The translations under genes were made by a program, and so were the position numbers. DNA of 64,000 nt, taken from positions 1,550,001 through 1,614,000 of the forward strand of contig NZ_AP025510.1 of NCBI RefSeq assembly GCF_024347635.1, written 5' to 3'. Each line of letters begins with the position of its first letter. Position 1 is the first letter of the stretch. This DNA is from Vibrio tasmaniensis (GTDB taxonomy: Bacteria > Pseudomonadota > Gammaproteobacteria > Enterobacterales > Vibrionaceae). The notes under the pieces were generated by a model. It made no database searches. It saw only the letters and a program-made list of their open reading frames with translations, and had not been told where the DNA came from. Shown here piece after piece: positions 53,862-62,337 of this stretch.

Positions 53862-54663
53862 AGTCTTTCGTTGTCGGGAATCGAGTAAATGGCTGCCGTA
53901 GCATTAAGTCTAACCGTTGCTCTTTACCATCTTGAATCTCAGGAACGCCAATCTGAACGTTATCATGGCCAAGCTTAGGTTGAGCGCGATAGGTTTTGAA
54001 CCAAATGTCCCACACCGATAAGAAAAAACCAAAGTTTGAGTGCGTTTCCTTAACAATGACCGAGTGATGAACGCGGTGCATGTCTGGTGTCACAATCACT
54101 TTTCTCAATCGCTTATCAATCCACAGTGGCAGACGCGCATTGCTGTGGTTAAACATCGCACTGGCGTTAAGAACGATTTCAAAGATGACAACAGCGATGA
54201 CAGGTACACCAAGCGCGATCACTAAACTCACTTTAATCAGCATTGAAAGAATCATCTCAATTGGATGAAAACGAGTTCCAGTTGTGACATCAATATCTAG
54301 ATCTGCATGATGAACTCGGTGTAACTTCCATAGCCATGAAACACGGTGAAAAACCAAGTGCTGCAGGTAAATAGCGCAATCTAACAGTAAAACACAGATG
54401 AGAATGCTGAGTTCTTTAGGAAGTGACAGGGTATTGAATAGACCCCATTGGCTTTCTTGTGCGATAACCGCCGCTTGAAATGCTGCGATTGGAATTAGAG
54501 TGGCTAATAGAAAGCTGTTCAAAGCAACCAACGCAAAGTTATTCCCCCAACGAAACCATTTGCTTTGAGTCAGTGTTTTCCGGGGAAAGCGGTACTCCCA
54601 AAGCGCACACAATCCAAAAACGACAATAAAACAAACAAGGCGGAGCAGGGATGGGTCTTGCAT
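53860..54663 (-). CDS. Sterol desaturase / fatty acid hydroxylase family membrane protein
   Basis: The 267 residues have an AAGGA site before the ATG at 54663. It has four or five membrane segments and the di-iron histidine motifs HLVFHR, HRVHHAD and MHRVHHS. It inserts hydroxyl groups or double bonds in a lipid; substrate unknown. Confidence 0.88.
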   Translation of the reverse strand: MQDPSLLRLVCFIVVFGLCALWEYRFPRKTLTQSKWFRWGNNFALVALNSFLLATLIPIAAFQAAVIAQESQWGLFNTLSLPKELSILICVLLLDCAIYLQHLVFHRVSWLWKLHRVHHADLDIDVTTGTRFHPIEMILSMLIKVSLVIALGVPVIAVVIFEIVLNASAMFNHSNARLPLWIDKRLRKVIVTPDMHRVHHSVIVKETHSNFGFFLSVWDIWFKTYRAQPKLGHDNVQIGVPEIQDGKEQRLDLMLRQPFTRFPTTKD

Positions 54664-54737
54664 GGGTATTCCTTCTATCATTCTAAGGACACTGTAAGTA
54701 CAATCGTGCCACTTTTCTAGATTTATCGTTATTGTCC

Positions 54738-55220
54738 ATGAGAATCCACGCTTTTCACCGTTTATATCAACATCGTTTATCCATTGCTACTAAGCCGTTT
54801 AATGCGCGCGGGTGTAAAGTAGTGCGATGTGAGTTCTGTAAAATAAAACAAGACAGCTGTATCTGTGAACATCAACCAGACGTAAGTACGAACGTCGCGA
54901 CCATGTTGATCTTGTCAGATAACGAAATATTGAAACCAAGTAATACAGGTCGATTGATTCTCGATACAGTAAAAGACAGTTACGCTTATCTATGGCATCG
55001 CACAGAGCCGAATCAGGAAATGTTGGATGTCTTAAAAGATGACAACTATCAACCTGTCGTAGTGTTCCCCGAAGACTATACAGATGACAAATCGCGCGTG
55101 TTTCAAAACCTGCCACAAATGCGAGACCCAAACAAAACACTATTGCTGATTTTCATTGATGGAAGTTGGCGCGAAGCGCGACGTATCTTCCGTCGTTCAG
55201 AGTATCTGCAAGATTGTTGA
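54738..55220 (+). pseudogene. DTW-domain gene (TapT-like), truncated at its 3' end
   Basis: The frame reads CKVVRCEFCKIKQDSCIC (Zn-binding cysteines) and LLIFIDGSWREARRIFRRSEYL, the D-x-x-W core of tRNA uridine aminocarboxypropyltransferases, which make acp3U47. After EYLQ the reading ends in DC and a stop, whereas family members continue for several dozen residues. The following DNA codes for a GGDEF domain in another frame. The protein probably lacks the C-terminal part and may be inactive. Confidence 0.8.
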
Positions 55221-55638
55221 CGAGTATAAAGCTTATAACGATTTTCATGGGCATTTAGAGGGCGACGAAGCGCTTCGTATTATCAGTCGCTTACTTAAAC
55301 AAACATTCACAACCAAGAATGACTACCTTTTCAGATATGGCGGTGATGAGTTCATGGCGATTTGCTTCGGACAGAGTAGTGGTGATATTGAAAATAAGGT
55401 TGTCACTCTGCGAAAGATGCTAAATGAAGTCAAATTAGCAAACCCTAAAGCTCTCTATGCGGAACAATTAACACTCTCTATTGGTGGGGTTAACGTCGAC
55501 TTAGCCAGTGACAATGTGGATCGAAACTTCAAAATGATTTGTGATATTGCAGACAAACAGCTCTATCAAATCAAAGAAAATGGCCGTAACAACTATAATT
55601 TGGTCGATTGCAGATTACTTAAAGTAGAGCTTGTTTAG
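55210..55638 (+). pseudogene. GGDEF domain fragment (diguanylate cyclase C-terminal part)
   Basis: From about 55210 the frame reads VDEYKAYNDFHGHLEGDEAL, then FRYGGDEFMAICFG and later LTLSIGGVN and IADKQLYQIKENGRNNY. These are the second half of a GGDEF domain. The RxxD inhibitory site is not kept before the motif. The N-terminal sensor part and start codon are missing; the frame opens inside the broken DTW gene. It could make a functional protein only if translated by an accidental start. Confidence 0.82.
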
Positions 55639-55728
55639 TTCAGTTTAGATAGGCATTGTTTGATTCCCCTTTTAGTATTATTACTGCTCTTTCGTTAGTG
55701 CAAAGCTGAGCGTTTCCCCCAATAGAAA

Positions 55729-55761
55729 GAAAGCCCCTGATATTTGGTATCAGGGGCTTTG
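55729..55761. terminator. Terminator after mobB-moeA
   Basis: AAAGCCCCTGATA pairs with TATCAGGGGCTTT across a short loop. Bidirectional between the GGDEF fragment and the minus-strand mob operon. Confidence 0.9.
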
Positions 55762-55807
55762 TCGTTATAGCCTAAGTTCAAAATGTTAGGCTAACGCCTA
55801 CCATTGA

Positions 55808-57625
55808 TTAAACACGACCTTGCAAAGGAATGATCGTCACCGTTTCACCGGCTTTTACAGTGTCTACCGCTGGTGAAATCTCGATTAGACAGTTTGCTTC
55901 GCTCATTGAACGCAAAATACCTGAACCTTGCTTACCCGTCGTTTTCACTTCAAGCACGCCTGATTCATTCATCGAAAACACACCACGACTGAATTCAGTA
56001 CGGCCTTGGCGTGAGCGCAGTTGTTCAGTCGCTACCGCATTCGCTTTAACAGGTGTCCAGTTAGTTTGACCTTGTAGCTTGCGGATTGCAGGTTCTACAA
56101 AGTTAATGAACGACACCATCACGGCTACTGGGTTGCCAGGTAAACCGAAGAAAGGTTTATCTTCAATTTTTCCGTATGCAAGAGGGCGGCCTGGACGCAT
56201 GTTGATACGCCAGAAGTTGATTTCACCCAACTTGTCTAACGCAAGCTTGATGTAATCCGCATCACCGACAGACACGCCACCAGAAGTCAGAACCATGTCG
56301 GTTTCAAGCGACGCAGAGTGCAGTACATCCATCATCTTTTGTTCGTCATCTTCAATGATGCCGTAATCGACGATGTCACAGCCGAGCTTTTGAAGCATGC
56401 CAATAATCGTAAAACGGTTCGAGTCGTAGATGGAGTTTGGTTTTTGCTCGCTACCCGGCGCCTGAACTTCATCGCCCGTAGAGAACACGCCCACTTTAAC
56501 TTTACGCAGGACAGGGCAGGTACCAAAACCTAACGACGCCATCATGCCCATTTCAGGTGCTTCAATGCGGGTGCCACGTGTAAAGACGGGTTGGCCGATC
56601 TCTAAATCTTCACCTGCCATACGGACATTTTGTCCAACAGAAATTTTAGCATCAGGGAAGCGAACTTTGTCGCCATCTTGAACGGCTTGTTCGCGCATCA
56701 CGACGACATCAACGCCTTCAGGCATTGGTGCGCCCGTCATGATCTTAACGGCTTCACCTTGTTGAACTATTTGTTCGTAACTGTGACCCGCCATGACTTC
56801 AGCAACGATGTTGTAGCTGTCCAATTCTAGGTCTTCACTACGGATCGCGTAGCCGTCCATTGCCGAATTGGTGTTTTGAGGCACGTTGATTGGCGAGATA
56901 ACATCTTCCGCTAACACACGACCGTAACCTTGCACTAACTCGACACTCTCTGTTAGATCGAGAGCATCAATGCTCTCAACAATTTTTTGTTGACCTTGCG
57001 TTACGGTTAGCCCAGCAGGAGAAAATGAATCACAACACACGGCAGGCGTGTTGTCTTTTGACTCTGAACACGACGCTGTTTTGTTTCTTGTCGATGAAGA
57101 GGCGAATGAGTGAGCATATTTGATAATAAAATCACGAATCGCTTCTAAGTCGCTGATCGCCATTTGAGGGAGGTCAGATTCAACTTGGCTATCTGCAGCA
57201 ATAGCGATGATATTGTCATCGTTTTGGTACAACCAAGGTTTACCCACTTCATCTCGGTGCAATTCAATTTTAGGAAAAGCGATGTTCTTACAGCCTTCAA
57301 CCAAAATAAGATCAAGTGTGTTGGTATCAAAGCGAGTCAGTAGGTAATCAAAATCAGCTTCGGCTTCTGGCGTTTCTGTCATCATCACGTGACGGTTGCG
57401 CGAAGCGATCAGCATTTGATTGGCTCCTGCCTTACGTAGGCGGTAGCTGTCTTTACCTGGCTTATCGACATCAAAGTCATGGTGAGCGTGCTTAAGAACA
57501 CCGACTTTCAAACCTGCGTTCGTCAGTAGAGGTAATAAAGCTTCCAACACGGTTGTTTTGCCTGTGCCACTGTAAGCAGCAAAACCCAATAGAGGAAGGT
57601 TAGGGCGTTGTTTAGAATCATTCAT
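55808..57625 (-). CDS. Fused MobB-MoeA molybdenum cofactor protein
   Basis: The 605-residue protein is two genes in one. Residues about 1-175 are MobB: P-loop GFAAYSGTGKTTVLEALL, VGVLKHAHHDFDVDKPGKDS, LILVEGCK. A linker with several cysteines (about 176-205) leads into MoeA (about 206-605): NSAMDGYAI, IMTGAPMPEG, GVFSTGDEV and GLPGNPVAV. MoeA inserts molybdenum into adenylated molybdopterin; MobB supports attachment of GMP by MobA. The fusion is usual in Vibrio. The start overlaps the mobA stop (TAATG). Confidence 0.92.
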   Translation of the reverse strand: MNDSKQRPNLPLLGFAAYSGTGKTTVLEALLPLLTNAGLKVGVLKHAHHDFDVDKPGKDSYRLRKAGANQMLIASRNRHVMMTETPEAEADFDYLLTRFDTNTLDLILVEGCKNIAFPKIELHRDEVGKPWLYQNDDNIIAIAADSQVESDLPQMAISDLEAIRDFIIKYAHSFASSSTRNKTASCSESKDNTPAVCCDSFSPAGLTVTQGQQKIVESIDALDLTESVELVQGYGRVLAEDVISPINVPQNTNSAMDGYAIRSEDLELDSYNIVAEVMAGHSYEQIVQQGEAVKIMTGAPMPEGVDVVVMREQAVQDGDKVRFPDAKISVGQNVRMAGEDLEIGQPVFTRGTRIEAPEMGMMASLGFGTCPVLRKVKVGVFSTGDEVQAPGSEQKPNSIYDSNRFTIIGMLQKLGCDIVDYGIIEDDEQKMMDVLHSASLETDMVLTSGGVSVGDADYIKLALDKLGEINFWRINMRPGRPLAYGKIEDKPFFGLPGNPVAVMVSFINFVEPAIRKLQGQTNWTPVKANAVATEQLRSRQGRTEFSRGVFSMNESGVLEVKTTGKQGSGILRSMSEANCLIEISPAVDTVKAGETVTIIPLQGRV

Positions 57626-58209
57626 TATTGAAGCGTTCCGAATTGGGTCAGTTCTTCTGGCGTGTTGAGATTTACAAAGCAGTTAGGTGAGTCGCTAAAG
57701 TCGACATATTCCGTGACGCACTCTTTGTACAGCAAGATGATTTTACGGTCACCACGTTCCAAAAACGCTTCTAGCTTTGGCAGAACGCGTTTGTGGAATA
57801 GGGTAAATACAGGCTGCTTAAATTCGCCATCATGCGCGACAAGAATGTCACTGTCTTCTTTAACTGCAGAACAAAAACGTTCAACAAGATCATCACTGAT
57901 TTGTGGGCTGTCACAAGGGACAAAGCCGACCCAATCTGTGTTCGCGTTTTTAAGGCCTGCATGGATACCGCCCAACGGGCCCGGATAGTCAGGGAAGGAA
58001 TCAGAAACAACCGGAGCAAATGCTTGGTAACTCTCTAAGTTACGGTTGGCATTGATAGTGATGCTGACATCTTGTTGTGACAGCTTGTTTATAACGTATT
58101 GAATGAGCGGAGAACCGTTGAGCTCAACGAGTCCTTTATCTTTTCCGCCCATACGACTGGCCTGTCCGCCAGCCAAAATAACCCAACTAGTTTGCGTTGG
58201 AAGCAGCAT
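57625..58209 (-). CDS. mobA: Molybdenum cofactor guanylyltransferase MobA
   Basis: The 194 residues carry the nucleotidyltransferase start [23 protein letters not shown], then [15 protein letters not shown] and VPCDSPQ. It transfers GMP to Mo-molybdopterin, making the guanine dinucleotide cofactor. It overlaps the preceding ABC ATPase gene by 23 bp, coupling cofactor assembly to oxyanion import. Confidence 0.92.
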   Translation of the reverse strand: MLLPTQTSWVILAGGQASRMGGKDKGLVELNGSPLIQYVINKLSQQDVSITINANRNLESYQAFAPVVSDSFPDYPGPLGGIHAGLKNANTDWVGFVPCDSPQISDDLVERFCSAVKEDSDILVAHDGEFKQPVFTLFHKRVLPKLEAFLERGDRKIILLYKECVTEYVDFSDSPNCFVNLNTPEELTQFGTLQ

Positions 58210-58906
58210 AAATATTCTCTTGTGCTTTATCTTTCTGAATAACTTGCAGAAGCGGCGATTCGGTCAAAGTATTGTCTTTGATCCACCATTGCTTCTTACA
58301 TAAGTCGGTTAACGCGTTAGTTTGGTGACTAGTAATGACCAAACTCGCGCCTCTCTGAAGAAGATCTTCGGCCATAATCACCAATCTTTCAATAGATTCT
58401 TTGTCTAAAGAAGCACTTGGTTCATCCATAAGCAAAATTGAAGGCTTAAGAATCCAAGCTCGTGCCATTGCAACGCGTTGGCGCTCACCACCAGACAACA
58501 CAGAAATGTGCTCATCTGCCAGGGTTTCTAAACCTACCATTCTCAACGCATTAATTATTTGAGCTCGCTTATCTTTTTGACTCTCTTTATTAAAGCGAAT
58601 GCCATAAGCGACATTTTGGTACACCGAACCATCAAAAAGATAGGGGGTTTGATGCAAGTAAATGATGTCTTTGAATTTGAGCCTAGGGAATAGGCTCTGC
58701 TGCCAGCTTTGTGTCGGAGACTGAATGCGGCCAGAACTTGGCTGAATCAATCCAGATAATATTTTAAGTAGAGTCGTTTTACCCACGCCATTATCCCCTT
58801 TGAGGTAAATGGCATCGTTAGGGCCGATTGACAATTCAGGGATATGGAACAAAACACGCTCTTTGTAGCGCATTGAAATCTGCTGCGTTGTTATTTTTAT
58901 ACTCAT
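58187..58906 (-). CDS. tupC: Tungstate-type ABC transporter ATPase
   Basis: The 239 residues carry Walker [11 protein letters not shown], signature [13 protein letters not shown] and Walker [13 protein letters not shown]. No C-terminal TOBE/molybdate-binding domain is present, unlike ModC, which fits the Tup-type importers. Energises uptake with the permease 10 bp upstream. Confidence 0.82.
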   Translation of the reverse strand: MSIKITTQQISMRYKERVLFHIPELSIGPNDAIYLKGDNGVGKTTLLKILSGLIQPSSGRIQSPTQSWQQSLFPRLKFKDIIYLHQTPYLFDGSVYQNVAYGIRFNKESQKDKRAQIINALRMVGLETLADEHISVLSGGERQRVAMARAWILKPSILLMDEPSASLDKESIERLVIMAEDLLQRGASLVITSHQTNALTDLCKKQWWIKDNTLTESPLLQVIQKDKAQENIYAASNAN

Positions 58907-58916
58907 GACAGCGTTC

Positions 58917-59615
58917 CTAAGTTCTCAAGTAGCCTTTTCCTCTCACACTGGAAAGGAAAAAGTTAAGGGCTAATGCCAATGCTAATAAAACCATACCAAG
59001 TGCCACACCTTGAGCGAATGCGCCTTTGTGGCTTTCCATTGCGATAGCTGTTGGGATATTTCTTGTCATCCCCATAATGTTGCCACCAACCATCATTGAA
59101 CAACCAACCTCAGTGACGATACGAGAAAAGGCAGCGATAGTTGCAGCTAAAAGAGGGAAGCGCGTTTCCCAAATTAATGTACATGCCACACGTGTTGTTG
59201 ATACGCCAAGCGTGCGCGCCGTTTCAACCGCTCGGCGGTCACTGGCCTGCAGAGCACCGTGCATCATCGCAACTAGGATAGGAAAACAGATCAGCATCTG
59301 ACCTAAAATCATCGCCTTTTGGGTAAACAGCAATTGCCAATCACCGAGCGGGCCGGAACGAGAAAGCATCATGTACATCAACAAACCAATTACCACGGTA
59401 GGAATGGCTTGTAGGGTGTTGATCACCGATAACAATGCCCATTTCCCGGGGAACTCAGTATAAGCCAATAAGAAAGCCAAAAGGATTGCAGGAACAATCA
59501 CTAATGAGATGGCGGACAAAGATACGCTGAAGGATACTGCGACGATTTGCCACAATTCGTGGTCAAAACTCACCAGTAGGTTCATTGCATCAATCGTTGT
59601 TTGCCATAGGGTCAT
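58917..59615 (-). CDS. tupB: Tungstate-type ABC transporter permease
   Basis: The 232 residues have about five membrane helices. The EAA loop is ETARTLGVSTTRVACTLIWETRFPLLAA, and TEVGCSMMVGGNIMGMTRNIPTAIAM is typical of TupB. It forms the channel. Confidence 0.85.
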   Translation of the reverse strand: MTLWQTTIDAMNLLVSFDHELWQIVAVSFSVSLSAISLVIVPAILLAFLLAYTEFPGKWALLSVINTLQAIPTVVIGLLMYMMLSRSGPLGDWQLLFTQKAMILGQMLICFPILVAMMHGALQASDRRAVETARTLGVSTTRVACTLIWETRFPLLAATIAAFSRIVTEVGCSMMVGGNIMGMTRNIPTAIAMESHKGAFAQGVALGMVLLALALALNFFLSSVRGKGYLRT

Positions 59616-59763
59616 GATGTATCTCGTTTAAAGCGACAATAAGTCTTAAAAAGTAATGCTGATGTTTTGGTAATAGCTGACACTGGATTAATGAAACGGG
59701 GTGAGTCAGCTATTCATTCTTTTCGAGTTCACTATTCACCCTGTAAGAATAGTGCAATGACGA

Positions 59764-60570
59764 CTATTCTGCGCTAGCAACAAACAGTTGTTTACCGTGA
59801 AGTTTAAAGTCGTTAATTAGCTTCTGACCTTTAGGGTTAACTAACCAATCACTGAATACTTTCGCTGCTTGGTAGTTGATGCTTGGGTAGCGTTCTGGGT
59901 TAACAAGAATCACTTGGTAAGGGTTAAATAGGTTTTTGTCGCCTTGGAACAACACTTTAAGGTCAAGTTTGTTTTGGTAAGCCAACCAAGTACCACGGTC
60001 TGTCATGGTGTAGCCTTGCATTTCAGACGCCATATTCAGAGTGGGGCCCATTCCTTGACCAACGCTGCGATAGCCGCCGAAGTTTGGCTCCATCTTAGTT
60101 TGCGCCCAAATCCCCATCTCTTTCTTATGAGTACCAGAGTCGTCCCCACGAGAAACAAACGTCACGTTGTTGTTCGCGATTGCTTTAAACACATCAGCCA
60201 CTGCTTTTTGAGATTCAATCTTCGCAGGATCGCTTTGTGGGCCAACGATAACAAAATCGTTGTACATCAGCTTACGAGGTAAAACGCCGTAACCTTTTTC
60301 AACGAAATTCGCTTCTGCCTTTGGTGCATGGGTCATAACCAAATCAACATCGCCGTTTTCACCCATGCGAAGTGATTTACCTGTACCTGCTGCGAGAACA
60401 TCGACTTTAATACCAGAGTCTTTTTCGAACTCAGGTAACAAGTAGTCCAGTAAACCTGAGTGGTAGGTGCTTGTGGTTGTTGCCAATTTGATATGAGTGA
60501 TGTCTTCTGCGCTACTAGCCGTGTAACTGACGATAGATAGAGCTGCAATAGTTAGAGGAATTGCTTTCAT
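59764..60570 (-). CDS. tupA: Tungstate-binding periplasmic protein
   Basis: The 268 residues have a signal (MKAIPLTIAALSIVSYTASSA). The Tup-type binding pattern follows: LATTTSTYHSGLLDYLLPEFEKD, AAGTGKSL, DVDLVMTHAPKAE and FVSRGDDSGTHKKE. It binds tungstate (or molybdate) with high affinity. I prefer the ATG at 60570 because it opens the signal peptide; upstream in-frame ATGs at 60585 and 60606 are possible, and none has a good ribosome site. Confidence 0.85.
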   Translation of the reverse strand: MKAIPLTIAALSIVSYTASSAEDITHIKLATTTSTYHSGLLDYLLPEFEKDSGIKVDVLAAGTGKSLRMGENGDVDLVMTHAPKAEANFVEKGYGVLPRKLMYNDFVIVGPQSDPAKIESQKAVADVFKAIANNNVTFVSRGDDSGTHKKEMGIWAQTKMEPNFGGYRSVGQGMGPTLNMASEMQGYTMTDRGTWLAYQNKLDLKVLFQGDKNLFNPYQVILVNPERYPSINYQAAKVFSDWLVNPKGQKLINDFKLHGKQLFVASAE

Positions 60571-60873
60571 TATTATTATGTCCATTTTGTTATAAATGAA
60601 TGACATGCCTCCATTTTTAAAGGGCTCGAAGAAGGGCATGTGCATAAGACGCTAATTGCTGTAATTAGGAATCTACACCTTATAAGCAATCTTAATGCCA
60701 ATAAATAGTGCATCAGATTTCATTAAATTGCTGTTATTTCAAACGAAACTGCGTCATTTACCCCGTTAAAATAAATCAAAACATGAGCTAGGACAAAATG
60801 TCGCACATTGCCCCTGTCGTACAAAAGGTTAATTGGTACACTCTGTCCCAACTTTCCCCAGCGGCTAATCATT

Positions 60874-62337
60874 ATGTCTTTACCTAGTTCACCTGCATCG
60901 AACCTAAACCCCAGCACATTGACTCAATATCAAGCATTTTCCGTCTTGGTCGTGGACGATGAAGTTGGGATGCAGGCTATTCTAAAGAAAGCTCTGGGTA
61001 AGTTCTTTGGCAAGGTATCGAGTGCCGGATCCGTTGAAGAAGCTGAAATACTGCGTTCGAGCGAACATTTTGATCTCATTGTTCTTGATATCAACCTGCC
61101 AGGACGCTCTGGTATTGAGTGGGAAGAAGCGTTTAACGACAACGACAAACGTGCTGATGTTATTTTCATGACTGGCTATGCTGATCTAGAGATGACCATA
61201 TCCGCGCTTAAGCTTGGCGCTTCAGACTTCATTCTTAAACCTTTCAATTTGGAACAAATGATACAAGCTGTACTACGTTGTATGGATAAGCGCCTTGATC
61301 AAAGAATGCAATACGCATTGAAGCGTGATGTTAGCCGTCATATCAAGACCGAGTTAATCGGTAACTCAGATAAAACCAAACAGCTTAAATTGCTGATCAG
61401 TCAATTTGCCCCCTCTCGAGCATCCGTTCTTATAGAAGGTGAGTCAGGCACAGGTAAAGAGCTAGTTGCACGTGGTGTACATGAAGCGAGTAAACGCACA
61501 GGCCCATTTGTACCAATCAACTGTGGCGCAATCGCCCCAGAACTTCTTGAAAGTGAACTATTCGGGCATACCTCTGGCGCATTTACCGGCGCGAAGAAAA
61601 ACCGTGAAGGTCTATTCAGAGTCGCAAGTGGTGGCACCTTGTTCCTCGACGAAATTGGGGAAATGCCACTACCAATGCAAGCAGCGTTGTTGCGTGTGTT
61701 AGAGCAACGCACTATTCGTCCAGTCGGTAGCGAGAAAGAAATTGCCGTTGACGTACGAGTAGTGGCGGCGACTAACCGAAACCTTCAACAAGAGGTCGAA
61801 AAAGGGCACTTCCGTCGCGATCTATTCTACCGACTCAATGTCCTTAAAATTGATGTTGTGCCATTGAGAGAACGTCCATCCGATCTAATAGAGCTTGTTC
61901 CGTATTTCACTCGTCTTTTAGCAAGTGAACTTAGTGTACCGGTCCCAAACTGGGCGCATGAAGATATTTTGGCGATGAATGAATACGAATGGCCGGGAAA
62001 TATTCGCGAACTCAAGAACCTAGTCGAAAGGTGCATTCTTTTAGACAAGCCACCAGCGCACTATTGGCGCGAAATTAATGGCGATCCTGCACCCACCAGT
62101 ATTTCAGTGACGGTGTCACATGGAGCAGAAATACCAAACTTGAATAACGTAGACGCTGCAGAAGGTTACCCGAACACTTGGACACTCAAAGAAGTAGAAA
62201 AATCTCATATCGAGCAACTGGTGAGTTTTCATGATGGTAACAAATCCGCAGCTGCAAGAGACCTCGGCGTTGCACGGAAAACGCTAGAGCGTAAATATAA
62301 AGACTGGAACACAGAAGGCTCTGAATATGCCGATTAG
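60874..62337 (+). CDS. Sigma-54-dependent response regulator
   Basis: The 487 residues from the ATG at 60874 (MSLPSSPASN) have a receiver with VLVVDDE and Asp72 (LIVLDINLPG). The AAA+ domain has GESGTGKE, GAFTGA, GGTLFLDEIGEM and the R-finger region. A Fis-like helix-turn-helix lies near the end (NKSAAARDLGVARKTLERKYKDW). It is divergent from tupA and overlaps its sensor kinase by 11 bp. Target genes unknown; the neighbouring tungstate operon is one candidate. Confidence 0.9.
   Translation: MSLPSSPASNLNPSTLTQYQAFSVLVVDDEVGMQAILKKALGKFFGKVSSAGSVEEAEILRSSEHFDLIVLDINLPGRSGIEWEEAFNDNDKRADVIFMTGYADLEMTISALKLGASDFILKPFNLEQMIQAVLRCMDKRLDQRMQYALKRDVSRHIKTELIGNSDKTKQLKLLISQFAPSRASVLIEGESGTGKELVARGVHEASKRTGPFVPINCGAIAPELLESELFGHTSGAFTGAKKNREGLFRVASGGTLFLDEIGEMPLPMQAALLRVLEQRTIRPVGSEKEIAVDVRVVAATNRNLQQEVEKGHFRRDLFYRLNVLKIDVVPLRERPSDLIELVPYFTRLLASELSVPVPNWAHEDILAMNEYEWPGNIRELKNLVERCILLDKPPAHYWREINGDPAPTSISVTVSHGAEIPNLNNVDAAEGYPNTWTLKEVEKSHIEQLVSFHDGNKSAAARDLGVARKTLERKYKDWNTEGSEYAD

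Noticed and set aside
55156..55638. GGDEF frame as an intact gene starting at 55156
   Set aside because: The first ~18 codons are antiparallel-frame sequence of the DTW gene; true GGDEF similarity begins only near 55210.
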